This document shows, piece after piece, positions 7,664-17,202 of a DNA stretch of 64,000 bases. The stretch comes from Oscillospiraceae bacterium. GTDB lineage: Bacteria; Bacillota; Clostridia; Oscillospirales; Oscillospiraceae. The first letter of the stretch is position 1. The number at the start of each line of letters is the position of its first letter. A program made the translations under genes and the position numbers. The DNA lies in NCBI GenBank assembly GCA_016296235.1, contig JAEDJR010000001.1:18845-82844 (forward strand), written 5' to 3'. The notes below the pieces were generated by a model. It searched no databases and was not told where the DNA came from. It saw only the letters and a list, made by a program, of their open reading frames with translations.

Positions 7664-8743
7664 TCAGATGTAGCCTTCCGCGCAGAGCAGCTCGGCCAGG
7701 AGAACGGCGCCGCCGGCGGCGCCCCGCAGGGTGTTGTGGGACAGACAGACGAACTTGTAGTCATACTGGGTGTCGGGCCGCAGGCGGCCGATGGACACGG
7801 CCATGCCGCCCTCCAGCATCCGGTCCAGCTTGGTCTGGGGCCGGTTGTCCTCTTCAAAGTAGTGCAGGAACTGTTTGGGGGCAGAGGGCAGGTTCAGCTC
7901 CTGGGCCCGGCCGGAGAAATTTGCCCAGCAGGCCTTGATCTCCTCCATGGAGGGCTTTTCGCCCTTGAACTTCATGAAGCAGGCGGCCATGTGACCGTTG
8001 CTGCAGGGTACCCGCAGACACTGGGCGGTGATGGCGGGTTCCGAGGCATTGACAATTTTGCCGTCCTCGATGTGGCCCCAGAGCTTCAGAGGCTCCTTCT
8101 CGGACTTTTCTTCTTCACCGCCGATGTAGGGGATGACGTTGTCCACCATCTCGGGCCAGGTTTCGAAGGTCTTGCCCGCGCCGGAAATGGCCTGATAGGT
8201 GCAGACCAGAGCGGAATCCAGGCCGAATTTTTTCAGGGGGTGCAAAGCCGGAACATAGCTCTGCAGGCTGCAGTTGGACTTGACGGCGATGAAGCCCCGC
8301 TTGGTGCCCAGACGCTTGCGCTGGGCGTCGATGATCCTGATGTGATCGGCGTTGATCTCCGGCACTACCATGGGAACGTCTTCTGTCCAGCGATGGGCGG
8401 AGTTATTGGAAACCACAGGGCACTCCAGCTTGGCATAGCGCTCTTCCAGGGCCTTGATTTCATCTTTTTTCATATCCACGGCGCAGAATACGAAATCTAC
8501 CATGGCGGCGATTTTTTCTGCATCAGCCTGGGCGTCCATCACCACCATGGAAGCGGCAGCCTCGGGCATGGGCTCCTCCATGGCCCAGCGGGATCCGATG
8601 GCGTCACGGTAGGTTTTTCCGGCACTGCGGGAGCTGGCGGCCAGGACGGTCAGTTCAAACCAGGGGTGAACACTGTTCAGACATACGAAACGCTGTCCGA
8701 CCATGCCTGTTGCGCCAATGACGCCGACTTTGTATTTCTTCAT
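7664..8743 (-). CDS. asd: Aspartate-semialdehyde dehydrogenase
   Basis: This 359-residue enzyme reduces aspartyl phosphate to aspartate semialdehyde with NADPH, the branch point to lysine/diaminopimelate, threonine and methionine. The N-terminus KVGVIGATGMVGQRF binds NADP, the catalytic Cys is in KSNCSLQSYVPAL, and the later active-site region is AISGAGKTFETW. The length and sequence style fit the archaeal/fungal-like ASADH type rather than the shorter Gram-negative form. Start ATG 8743 has GGAG 10 bases upstream; the open frame further 5' is spurious. It is monocistronic with its own promoter. Confidence 0.94.
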   Translation of the reverse strand: MKKYKVGVIGATGMVGQRFVCLNSVHPWFELTVLAASSRSAGKTYRDAIGSRWAMEEPMPEAAASMVVMDAQADAEKIAAMVDFVFCAVDMKKDEIKALEERYAKLECPVVSNNSAHRWTEDVPMVVPEINADHIRIIDAQRKRLGTKRGFIAVKSNCSLQSYVPALHPLKKFGLDSALVCTYQAISGAGKTFETWPEMVDNVIPYIGGEEEKSEKEPLKLWGHIEDGKIVNASEPAITAQCLRVPCSNGHMAACFMKFKGEKPSMEEIKACWANFSGRAQELNLPSAPKQFLHYFEEDNRPQTKLDRMLEGGMAVSIGRLRPDTQYDYKFVCLSHNTLRGAAGGAVLLAELLCAEGYI

Positions 8744-8860
8744 TATGAATCGCTCCAATCTCAAAGATCTCGGAAAAGCCCTGTGCAGGTTTGCAAAATT
8801 CTCCTGGTTCAATTTGCCAGTGTACGCGCCGCAAAAGCATTTGTCCGTAAAATATGCATT

Positions 8861-8889
8861 ATCATAGCATAACGCATCTTCTCTGTCAA
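8861..8889 (-). promoter_or_regulatory. asd promoter
   Basis: On the minus strand TTGACA (complement of 8884-8889) and TATGAT (complement of 8861-8866) are 17 bases apart. The resulting leader is about 110 bases. I found no recognisable lysine riboswitch in it. Confidence 0.8.
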
Positions 8890-8932
8890 GATATCTGTGA
8901 ACTTTTCATTCGAAAGCCCGATCCTGCATTTC

Positions 8933-8961
8933 TTGACATTTACATAGCCCTTCGATATAAT
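8933..8961 (+). promoter_or_regulatory. Promoter of the SLH/SGNH-MBOAT cluster
   Basis: Consensus TTGACA (8933-8938) and consensus TATAAT (8956-8961) are separated by 17 bases, 35 bases upstream of the first gene. This is a full-consensus promoter, divergent from the asd promoter. Confidence 0.88.
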
Positions 8962-8996
8962 ATTTCTAGTTTCGGCATTTTGAAAGGTGAGGAATA

Positions 8997-10376
8997 ATGA
9001 AGAATAATCCGGTACGTTTTGCAGCCTGGCTGCTGTTGGCTGCAATGCTTCTGACGGTTCCGGCAATGGCTGTGAATCGGGGCAGCGAATGGGATAACCC
9101 CTATGCCGATGTGACCGCGGAGATGTGGAGCTATCGGTATATTCGGGAGCTGAGCCAGGCCGGCGTTCTACCGGAGAGCGAAACATTTGGCGGCGCCGGC
9201 TATGAAACCCGGATTGGGTTTGTGACGTGTCTCTATGCCTTGGATCGGGCCTTGGGAGGGAAAGCTGTAACCGTGAAGGAAGCGCCCTTCGAGGATGTCC
9301 CGGCGGAGGATGCCGGTGCTGCAGCAGTAACCTGGGCCAAAAAACACGGCGTGGTCAACGGCGTCAGCGAGACGCATTTCGCCCCCAAAGCCAACCTGAC
9401 CAGGGAAGATATCTGTACAATATTGATCCGCTATGCCAATTATTCCCGCATTCGCCTGGCCAAGAAATTCGAACCGTCTCAGTTTTCCGATTCCTTAAAA
9501 ATCAGCGGATATGCCAGAACGGCGGTGGCAGCGTGCCAGATGGCCGGAATTGTCAATGGGTATGAAAACGGCATGTTCCGTCCCGCCTGGAATATCACCC
9601 GGGAGGAATGCGCTGCGGTTCTCTGGAGAATCATGGACGCGGCGAAGAATAAGGCTTCCGGTGAGCTGGTTGAGACCGCAGCCGGCGCATATGATGACCT
9701 GTATGACAGCTTCCTGCCGCCTTTTGATCCCACAACGCCGGCCGGGAAGGAAGTGGACTTGTCCTATTTTGACAATGTGGCCATCGTGGGAGATTCCGTC
9801 TCCCTGATGCTGCAGTACTATTGCGCCTCCACCAAGGCCCTGGGGAATGCCACATTCCTGTGCGCCGGCAGCCTCAGCGCCACAAACGCCCTGTGGGACG
9901 TCAGCGATCAATCGGTACATCCCTCATACCAGGGAAAGAAGGTCCTGGTGGAGGACGGTGTGGCCCAATCCGGGGCCAAGATCGTATACCTGATGCTGGG
10001 GATCAATAACATTGGCTATGGCATTGACCGGGCCACCGGAGACATGGTGACGCTCATTGACCGGATATTAGAGAAGTCACCCGATGTTTCGATCGTGATC
10101 GAGTCTGTTACACCCATGGCTGAGAGCAGCAACATTCTGACCAACCAGCTCAACAATGCGCAGATTCAGGCCTATAATACCAGGATGCAGGAGATTTGCT
10201 CCGAACGTGGTTGGTATTATGTCAACGTGGCCGAGGTTGTTACCGATAAAAACGGCTGGCTCAAGGCTGAGTACTGCAGCGATGGCGGCTCCATGGGTAT
10301 CCATTTTACCACCAGCGCAGCGAAGGTATGGGTGGACTATCTGAAAACCCATGTTCCTGCGGCGCTTCTCAACTGA
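8997..10376 (+). CDS. Secreted S-layer-homology protein with SGNH hydrolase domain
   Basis: This 459-residue exported protein has a signal peptide (about 1-25, ending VPAMA), SLH-type repeats over about 30-215 (for example NPYADVTAEMWSYRYIREL and GVVNGVSETHFAPKANLTRE), and a C-terminal SGNH/GDSL esterase fold. Block I is GDS with nucleophile Ser267, block III is GINN, and block V is MGIHFT, with an Asp 7 residues before the His instead of the usual 3. SLH repeats anchor proteins to cell-wall polysaccharide. Next to an MBOAT acyltransferase, it may transfer or remove acyl groups on surface glycans. AGGTGAGG precedes ATG 8997. Confidence 0.82.
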   Translation: MKNNPVRFAAWLLLAAMLLTVPAMAVNRGSEWDNPYADVTAEMWSYRYIRELSQAGVLPESETFGGAGYETRIGFVTCLYALDRALGGKAVTVKEAPFEDVPAEDAGAAAVTWAKKHGVVNGVSETHFAPKANLTREDICTILIRYANYSRIRLAKKFEPSQFSDSLKISGYARTAVAACQMAGIVNGYENGMFRPAWNITREECAAVLWRIMDAAKNKASGELVETAAGAYDDLYDSFLPPFDPTTPAGKEVDLSYFDNVAIVGDSVSLMLQYYCASTKALGNATFLCAGSLSATNALWDVSDQSVHPSYQGKKVLVEDGVAQSGAKIVYLMLGINNIGYGIDRATGDMVTLIDRILEKSPDVSIVIESVTPMAESSNILTNQLNNAQIQAYNTRMQEICSERGWYYVNVAEVVTDKNGWLKAEYCSDGGSMGIHFTTSAAKVWVDYLKTHVPAALLN

Positions 10377-10407
10377 CCTGTTATCAATCGGAAGAAAGGT
10401 TCCTGCT

Positions 10408-11019
10408 ATGAAAAAACGGATTATAGTTTTGCTGTTGATTTTGTCGATCCTGGCTGTTTTTGCAGCCTGCGGAGAAAAGGCTGCTCCCGTAGATACCCCG
10501 GCGCCGGAAGCACCCGCGCCGGAACAAGCCGCGCCTGCTGCGCCAGAGCCGGAAGAAGCATCGGAGGAAGAGATCCTGCCCGAAGAACCGTCCCGGGATC
10601 CGGAGCAGGAAGAGCCGGAAGCTCCGGTGACGGTCGACCTTGACCAGGTGCGTACCGCCATGATGGACCAGCTGGAAATCGCCGACCCGTTCCTCCTGGA
10701 CACCGATGCGCTGCTGAACCTCTACGGCATCGACAGCGCCTGGGTGGCCCAATCTGCCAGTTTTGTCACCATGTCCGGCACATTCCCTGACGAGGTCATC
10801 CTGACTGAGGCTGTGGATGCGGATGCCGCGGCCTCCATCGCGCAGTGCCTGCAGAACCGTCTCGACGAAGTTCTGGTGCAGTCCAAGAGCTATGATGCGG
10901 AAAACTACGCCGCTGCGCAGGCTTGCCAGGTGCGCACTGACGGACTGTATGTTTGTCTGCTGCTTTCCCCCAAGCAGGCGGAGATGGCTGAGATCTACCA
11001 GAGTCTGATTCAAGACTGA
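10408..11019 (+). CDS. DUF4358-type lipoprotein
   Basis: This 203-residue lipoprotein has signal segment KKRIIVLLLILSILAVF and lipobox LAVFAAC. A Pro/Ala/Glu-rich linker (about 25-75) leads to a folded region starting near VDLDQVRTAMM that resembles DUF4358, a domain of unknown function in Clostridia. Start ATG 10408 has GAAAGG about 10 bases upstream. It lies between the SLH-SGNH gene and the MBOAT gene on the same strand, so it is probably part of the same surface system. No catalytic role can be assigned. Confidence 0.7.
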   Translation: MKKRIIVLLLILSILAVFAACGEKAAPVDTPAPEAPAPEQAAPAAPEPEEASEEEILPEEPSRDPEQEEPEAPVTVDLDQVRTAMMDQLEIADPFLLDTDALLNLYGIDSAWVAQSASFVTMSGTFPDEVILTEAVDADAAASIAQCLQNRLDEVLVQSKSYDAENYAAAQACQVRTDGLYVCLLLSPKQAEMAEIYQSLIQD

Positions 11020-11058
11020 ACCTTCTGGCGATAACGCCGGTCATTTTGGAGGGCGTCC

Positions 11059-12420
11059 ATGGTTTTTTCCAGCCTCCCGTTTTTGTTCCTGTTCCTGCCT
11101 GCCGTGCTGCTGATGCATAGTTTGCTGCCCGGCAGGCTTCGCAACGGCTTTTTGCTGTTGGCGAATTTAATTTTTTATGCCTATGGCGAGCCGGTGTATG
11201 TTCTGCTGATGCTGGCGTCGATTGTGGTCAACGATCTGGCGGCCAGGCTGCTGCAGCGGATGAAACCGTCCTGGTGCAGAAAGGCCCTGCTGATTGCAGC
11301 GGTGGCCTTGAATTTGTCTGCCCTGGGATGGTTCAAGTATGCGCCCCTTCTGGCGCAGACCCTGGGTCTGCCGCCGGTGAATGTGGCTCTTCCCATCGGA
11401 ATTTCTTTCTATACGTTCCAGGCCATGTCCTATGTCATCGACGTCTACCGGGGCGACTGCCGGCCGGCGAAGCGGTTTGTGGATTTCGCGGCCTACATCT
11501 CTCTGTTCCCCCAGCTGATTGCCGGCCCCATTGTACGCTACAGCGATGTGGCCGCACAATTACAGGACAGGTCTCTGTCTGCGGAAAAGTTCTCCTGGGG
11601 CGTGCGGACGTTCGTCATTGGCCTGGCCAAAAAGGTACTCCTGGCCAACCAGTTCGCCTTGCTGTGGGAGCAGGTATCGGCAAATCCCGCCGGATATGGT
11701 ACCCTGGCGGCCTGGTGCGCCATTGCAGCCTATACGCTGCAGATCTATTTTGACTTCGGCGGCTATTCCGATATGGCCCGTGGCCTGGGTGCCATGCTGG
11801 GCTTTGATTTCTGCATCAACTTTCATTATCCGTATCTCTCCGGGAGTATTACGGAGTTCTGGCGGCGGTGGCACATTTCTCTGAGCAGCTGGTTCCGGGA
11901 CTATGTCTACATCCCCCTGGGCGGCAGCCGGAAGGGAAAGGCCCGCACCGCCTGCAACCTGATGATCGTATGGATGCTGACAGGATTCTGGCACGGAGCA
12001 GGATGGAATTTCCTGTTTTGGGGATTCTATTATGGAATCCTGCTGCTGGTGGAAAAATTCCTCCTGGGTTCACGACTGGAGAAGCTGCCCGCTATGCTGC
12101 GCTGGTGCTATACCATGGTGCTGGTGATGTTGGGATGGGTGTTTTTTGCCTCGCCGGATTTGTCTGCGGCCTGGGCCTATCTGCGGGTTCTGTTTGGCGG
12201 GATCCCGGGGCAGAACGCCGCGCGTCTGCTGTCCTGGCTGCCCCTGGGCCTGGCCGGTGTCCTGGCCGCCACCCCCCTGGCCGCCAAGGCCTGGAAGCGT
12301 CTGGACCGGAAGGCGGCAGCCCCCTGGCTGGAGGCGGTGCTGTGTCTGGCAGGATTGCTTCTTTGCACAGCCAGCCTGGTCAGCGGCAGCTATAACCCGT
12401 TCCTCTATTTCCGCTTCTAG
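11059..12420 (+). CDS. MBOAT-family O-acyltransferase
   Basis: This 453-residue polytopic membrane protein belongs to the membrane-bound O-acyltransferase family (AlgI/DltB type). It has about ten hydrophobic helices, the family block WRRWHISLSSWFRDYVYIPL, and the catalytic histidine in TGFWHGAGWNF. AlgI-type proteins move acyl groups across the membrane to an outside acceptor enzyme. The flanking SGNH and DHHW genes are the expected extracellular partners. The adjacency to DHHW (12 bases) indicates an operon. The acceptor polymer is unknown. Confidence 0.93.
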   Translation: MVFSSLPFLFLFLPAVLLMHSLLPGRLRNGFLLLANLIFYAYGEPVYVLLMLASIVVNDLAARLLQRMKPSWCRKALLIAAVALNLSALGWFKYAPLLAQTLGLPPVNVALPIGISFYTFQAMSYVIDVYRGDCRPAKRFVDFAAYISLFPQLIAGPIVRYSDVAAQLQDRSLSAEKFSWGVRTFVIGLAKKVLLANQFALLWEQVSANPAGYGTLAAWCAIAAYTLQIYFDFGGYSDMARGLGAMLGFDFCINFHYPYLSGSITEFWRRWHISLSSWFRDYVYIPLGGSRKGKARTACNLMIVWMLTGFWHGAGWNFLFWGFYYGILLLVEKFLLGSRLEKLPAMLRWCYTMVLVMLGWVFFASPDLSAAWAYLRVLFGGIPGQNAARLLSWLPLGLAGVLAATPLAAKAWKRLDRKAAAPWLEAVLCLAGLLLCTASLVSGSYNPFLYFRF

Positions 12421-12432
12421 GAGGTGCAGACC

Positions 12433-13554
12433 ATGAAAAAACAGCACGCGTGGCTCTGCACGGCTGTGTTTTGCGCATTCCTGCTTGGAGTGACGCTGCT
12501 CCTGTTTCTGCTTCCGAAGAAAGACTACTCCCAGCGGGAGAAGCGTTATCTGGCCGCTGCGCCGGTGGTTTCCTGGTCCGGCCTGCTGGACGGCTCCGTT
12601 CAGACGCAATTGGAAGATTGGATGGCCGATCAATTCCCCGGCCGGGACGGCTGGGTGGGGCTGAATGCCTATTGGAATCTGGCCACGGGGCGCAATGCGC
12701 AGCAGGACTTTTATCACGCCAAGGACGGCTATTTGATTGCGGCTCCGGCCGGGCAGGATCTGACCAACTACAAAAAGACGCTCCAGCGCTTTGATAGCTT
12801 TGCAGCATCCTGCGAGGTGCCTGCCTCCATGGTTCTGGTACCCTCCACCGGCTGGTTGAAGGAAGATTTGCTCCCCATGGGTCACGAACCCTATCCCGAC
12901 GACGCCATGTTCGATCTGGCAGGGGAGCTGGAGAATCTGACCGTCTATGACTTCCGCAAGGATTTGCTCCAAGCCGATATCCAGGAACCTGTGGCATATC
13001 GCACCGACCACCATCTGACCTCCTGGGGGAACTACACTCTCTATGCTGCCTGGCGGGAAGCCCGGGGTCTGCCATATCCGGAGCCTGGGGATTACGCCGT
13101 GGAGACCTCGGAGGGCTTTTGCGGCACCACCTGGTCCGGCAGCGGCTACTGGCTCACGGAGCCGGACGATCTGGAGCTGTGGGACAGCGGCGTCCGGGCG
13201 AACGTCACCATCACCGACGGAGGCGAAGCGCCGGTGTCCGGGGACAGCCTGTTTTTCCGCAGTCATCTGAAAGAGCTGGATCAGTACCCGGTGTTCCTGG
13301 ACGGAAACCACTGTCAGGTGGAGATCTCCAATCCTGACGCGCCGGAGGGCAGCATCCTGCTGATTAAGGATTCCTATGCGCACTGCTTTGCCACTTTCCT
13401 GGCGGAGCATTACAGGCACGTCTATATGCTGGATTTGCGGTACTACCGTGGCTCGATCTCAGATTTTATCGCGCAGAACGCCGTGGATGAGGTTTTGTTT
13501 TTGTATGGAACGAGTACGCTGCTGACTGATACCAACTCCGCATGGCTGTTTTAA
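12433..13554 (+). CDS. DHHW-family protein, AlgX/AlgJ-like partner of the MBOAT
   Basis: This 373-residue protein has an N-terminal membrane anchor (about 7-28) and an extracellular domain. The family signature is YRTDHHLTSWGNY, followed by LLIKDSYAHCFATFLAEHY, in which a KDSYA serine would correspond to the SGNH nucleophile and DHH to the catalytic pair. Such proteins commonly follow MBOAT genes and are thought to complete extracellular O-acetylation. ATG 12433 has TAGGAGGTG upstream; GTG 12424 overlaps that site. Only 12 bases separate it from queA. Confidence 0.85.
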   Translation: MKKQHAWLCTAVFCAFLLGVTLLLFLLPKKDYSQREKRYLAAAPVVSWSGLLDGSVQTQLEDWMADQFPGRDGWVGLNAYWNLATGRNAQQDFYHAKDGYLIAAPAGQDLTNYKKTLQRFDSFAASCEVPASMVLVPSTGWLKEDLLPMGHEPYPDDAMFDLAGELENLTVYDFRKDLLQADIQEPVAYRTDHHLTSWGNYTLYAAWREARGLPYPEPGDYAVETSEGFCGTTWSGSGYWLTEPDDLELWDSGVRANVTITDGGEAPVSGDSLFFRSHLKELDQYPVFLDGNHCQVEISNPDAPEGSILLIKDSYAHCFATFLAEHYRHVYMLDLRYYRGSISDFIAQNAVDEVLFLYGTSTLLTDTNSAWLF

Positions 13555-13566
13555 GGAGAGGATTGC

Positions 13567-14592
13567 TTGAAAACTCATGATTTTTACTATGATTTGCCGG
13601 AGGAGCTGATTGCCCAGACGCCTCTGCAGCAGCGGGACGCCTCCCGTCTCATGACTCTGGACCGGAGAACCGGGGACATCGGCCACCGGCATTTTTCTGA
13701 CATTTTGGAGCTGCTGAATCCCGGAGACTGCCTGGTGCTCAACAACTCCCGGGTGCTGCCGGCACGCCTTCTGGGCCACCGGGTGCCCACTCTGGGGGCC
13801 GTGGAGGTTCTGCTGCTCAAGGACAAGGGAGACGGCGTCTGGGAATGCCTGACCAAGCCGGGCCGCAAGACCCAGCCCGGCACGGAGCTGTCCTTCGGCG
13901 ATGGCGCCCTGACCGCCACGGTCGTGGATGCCCTGGACACGGGCAACAAGCTGATTCGGTTCCACTATGAGGGCATCTTCCTGGAGGTTCTGGAGCGCCT
14001 GGGCAAGATGCCCCTGCCGCCCTATATCAAGGAGGAGCTGGCCGACGGAGAACGCTATCAGACGGTGTATTCCAAAATCAACGGCTCCGCCGCCGCCCCC
14101 ACCGCCGGTCTGCATTTTACCCGGGAACTGTTGGAGAAGATCCAGGGCAAGGGCGTGAAGCTGGCCTATGTGACCCTCCATGTGGGCCTGGGCACCTTCC
14201 GCCCCGTGAAGGCCGAGGAGGTCACGGAGCATCATATGCACTCGGAATTCTGCATGATGTCCAGTGAAACGGCGGAGCTGCTCAATGAAACCCGCCGCTC
14301 AGGCGGCAGAATTGTCTGCGTGGGCACCACCTCCTGCCGCACCCTGGAATCCCTGGTGAAGGACGACGGAACCTTTGAAGAGCGTTCCGCCTGGACGGAA
14401 ATCTTCATCTATCCCGGCTACCGGTTCAAGGCCATGGACGCCCTCATCACCAACTTCCACCTGCCGGAGAGCACCCTGGTGATGCTGGTCTCTGCCTTTG
14501 CCGGAAGGGAACACGTTCTGCATGCCTACAACGTAGCTGTGCAGGAGCGCTACCGGTTCTTCTCCTTCGGCGATGCCATGTTTATTTCGTGA
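13567..14592 (+). CDS. queA: S-adenosylmethionine:tRNA ribosyltransferase-isomerase
   Basis: This 341-residue enzyme adds the SAM-derived ribosyl moiety to 7-aminomethyl-7-deazaguanine in tRNA, making epoxyqueuosine. The N-terminus [18 protein letters not shown] and the blocks [12 protein letters not shown] and [19 protein letters not shown] are characteristic. The start is TTG 13567, preceded by AAGGAGAGG (13553-13561). It is in a cluster with tgt and yajC, the common queA-tgt-yajC order, here with a GNAT gene inserted. Confidence 0.96.
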   Translation: MKTHDFYYDLPEELIAQTPLQQRDASRLMTLDRRTGDIGHRHFSDILELLNPGDCLVLNNSRVLPARLLGHRVPTLGAVEVLLLKDKGDGVWECLTKPGRKTQPGTELSFGDGALTATVVDALDTGNKLIRFHYEGIFLEVLERLGKMPLPPYIKEELADGERYQTVYSKINGSAAAPTAGLHFTRELLEKIQGKGVKLAYVTLHVGLGTFRPVKAEEVTEHHMHSEFCMMSSETAELLNETRRSGGRIVCVGTTSCRTLESLVKDDGTFEERSAWTEIFIYPGYRFKAMDALITNFHLPESTLVMLVSAFAGREHVLHAYNVAVQERYRFFSFGDAMFIS

Positions 14593-14602
14593 GGAAACGG
14601 CT

Positions 14603-16295
<1,693 letters not shown>

Positions 16296-16302
16296 TTTTT
16301 TC

Positions 16303-16331
16303 TTGCAATTACCGGATAACCTTTGTATAAT
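16303..16331 (+). promoter_or_regulatory. yajC promoter
   Basis: TTGCAA (16303-16308) and TATAAT (16326-16331) are separated by 17 bases in the tgt-yajC gap, giving yajC its own start in addition to any read-through from queA-tgt. Confidence 0.75.
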
Positions 16332-16360
16332 AATCACATTAACACAACGGAGGCTAAGTC

Positions 16361-16720
16361 ATGTTTCTTACTGCAACAACCGGAGCAGCCGGCGGCGGCT
16401 CCATGATCTTCATGCTGGTTCTGATGATCGCTGTTTTCTATTTCTTCATGATCCGTCCGGAAAACAAAAAGAAGAAGGAAGCCGCGGAGATGCGCAATGC
16501 GCTGAAGGCTGGTGACAACATCACCACCATCGGCGGCGTGATTGGTGATATCGTCAGCGTAAAGGACGATACCATTGTGATCGAGACCAGCAGTGACAAG
16601 GTTCGTGTGGAGTTCACCAAGTGGGCCGTGTCCACCAACAACACTGCGGATAAGGCTGCTGCGAAGGCCAAAGAGGCTGCCTTGGCTGCCAAGAAGGCTG
16701 CAAAAAAAGAAAAGAAGTAA
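16361..16720 (+). CDS. yajC: Preprotein translocase accessory subunit YajC
   Basis: This 119-residue protein has one N-terminal membrane helix (about 8-28, MIFMLVLMIAVFYFFMI) followed by the diagnostic RPENKKKKEAAEMRNALKAG and a small beta domain (DNITTIGGVIGDIVSVKDDT). It associates with SecDF at the membrane. The C-terminal tail is Ala/Lys-rich. It lies after tgt as in many bacteria; secDF is not in the window. Confidence 0.93.
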   Translation: MFLTATTGAAGGGSMIFMLVLMIAVFYFFMIRPENKKKKEAAEMRNALKAGDNITTIGGVIGDIVSVKDDTIVIETSSDKVRVEFTKWAVSTNNTADKAAAKAKEAALAAKKAAKKEKK

Positions 16721-16724
16721 TCAC

Positions 16725-16756
16725 GCAAAACCGCTGCTGCCTGCAGCGGTTTTTGC
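16725..16756 (+). terminator. Terminator after yajC
   Basis: CCGCTGC (16731-16737) pairs with GCAGCGG (16743-16749) around a 5-base loop. Flanking A and T runs extend the stem, and the T run TTTTTGCTTT follows. Confidence 0.87.
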
Positions 16757-16760
16757 TTTA

Positions 16761-16790
16761 TTGTCACCATTCCGGAAAAACGCATATACT
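16761..16790 (+). promoter_or_regulatory. feoAB promoter
   Basis: TTGTCA (16761-16766) and TATACT (16785-16790) are 18 bases apart. The leader would be about 130 bases and holds the small perfect hairpin at 16877-16893. I did not find a canonical Fur box. Confidence 0.55.
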
Positions 16791-16876
16791 GGAAAAGACT
16801 CGATCATACAGATTTCGCAAAACTACAACAATAAATCAGTATGACCCGGCGCTTTTATCTCCGTGAAATTGATCCT

Positions 16877-16893
16877 GCAAACCTGCGGTTTGC
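16877..16893 (+). repeat. Small inverted repeat in the feoA leader
   Basis: GCAAACC (16877-16883) and GGTTTGC (16887-16893) form a perfect 7-bp stem with a 3-base loop, 33 bases before the feoA start. It could be an operator half-site pair or an mRNA hairpin. Confidence 0.45.
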
Positions 16894-16925
16894 CGGAAAA
16901 AACAGTATAAGGAGTGATTCCGGCG

Positions 16926-17162
16926 ATGGATTTGATGATGCTCAGCGAATTGAAGCCCGGAGAGGCCTGCGAGATCAGGGAGCTCCGGCTGTACGGAGGG
17001 ATGCGGCGCAGGCTGCGTGACTTGGGACTTTTGCCCGGTGTTCGCCTGCAGTGCGCATTCACCGCACCCTCTGGTTCGCCGATGGCTTTCTGGGTCAAGG
17101 GCGCTATGATTGCCCTGCGCAAGAATGACTGCAAACGGATTGCGGGATACCGCTGCGCCTGA
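16926..17162 (+). CDS. feoA: Ferrous iron transport protein A
   Basis: This 78-residue SH3-like cytoplasmic protein assists the FeoB iron(II) transporter. It has the FeoA pattern LSELKPGEACEIRELR, MRRRLRDLGLLPGVRLQC and SPMAFWVKGAMIALRKNDCKRI. ATG 16926 has AAGGAG 11 bases upstream; the GTG at 16914 overlaps that site. It is followed by feoB in the usual order. Confidence 0.9.
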   Translation: MDLMMLSELKPGEACEIRELRLYGGMRRRLRDLGLLPGVRLQCAFTAPSGSPMAFWVKGAMIALRKNDCKRIAGYRCA

Positions 17163-17202
17163 GCTGGCACAGTGCGTGATTCGGAAGAAGGAAGAATCGG
17201 AT

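Noticed and set aside
8744..8860. Lysine riboswitch in the asd leader
   Set aside because: The leader of about 110 bases is too short and lacks the conserved lysine-riboswitch helices.
12070..13419. 449-codon minus-strand frame opposite the MBOAT and DHHW genes
   Set aside because: No domain and no ribosome-binding site; the + strand proteins have clear family motifs.
16790..16926. Fur box upstream of feoAB
   Set aside because: No GATAATGATTATC-like 19-bp site could be matched; only the short GCAAACC repeat is present.
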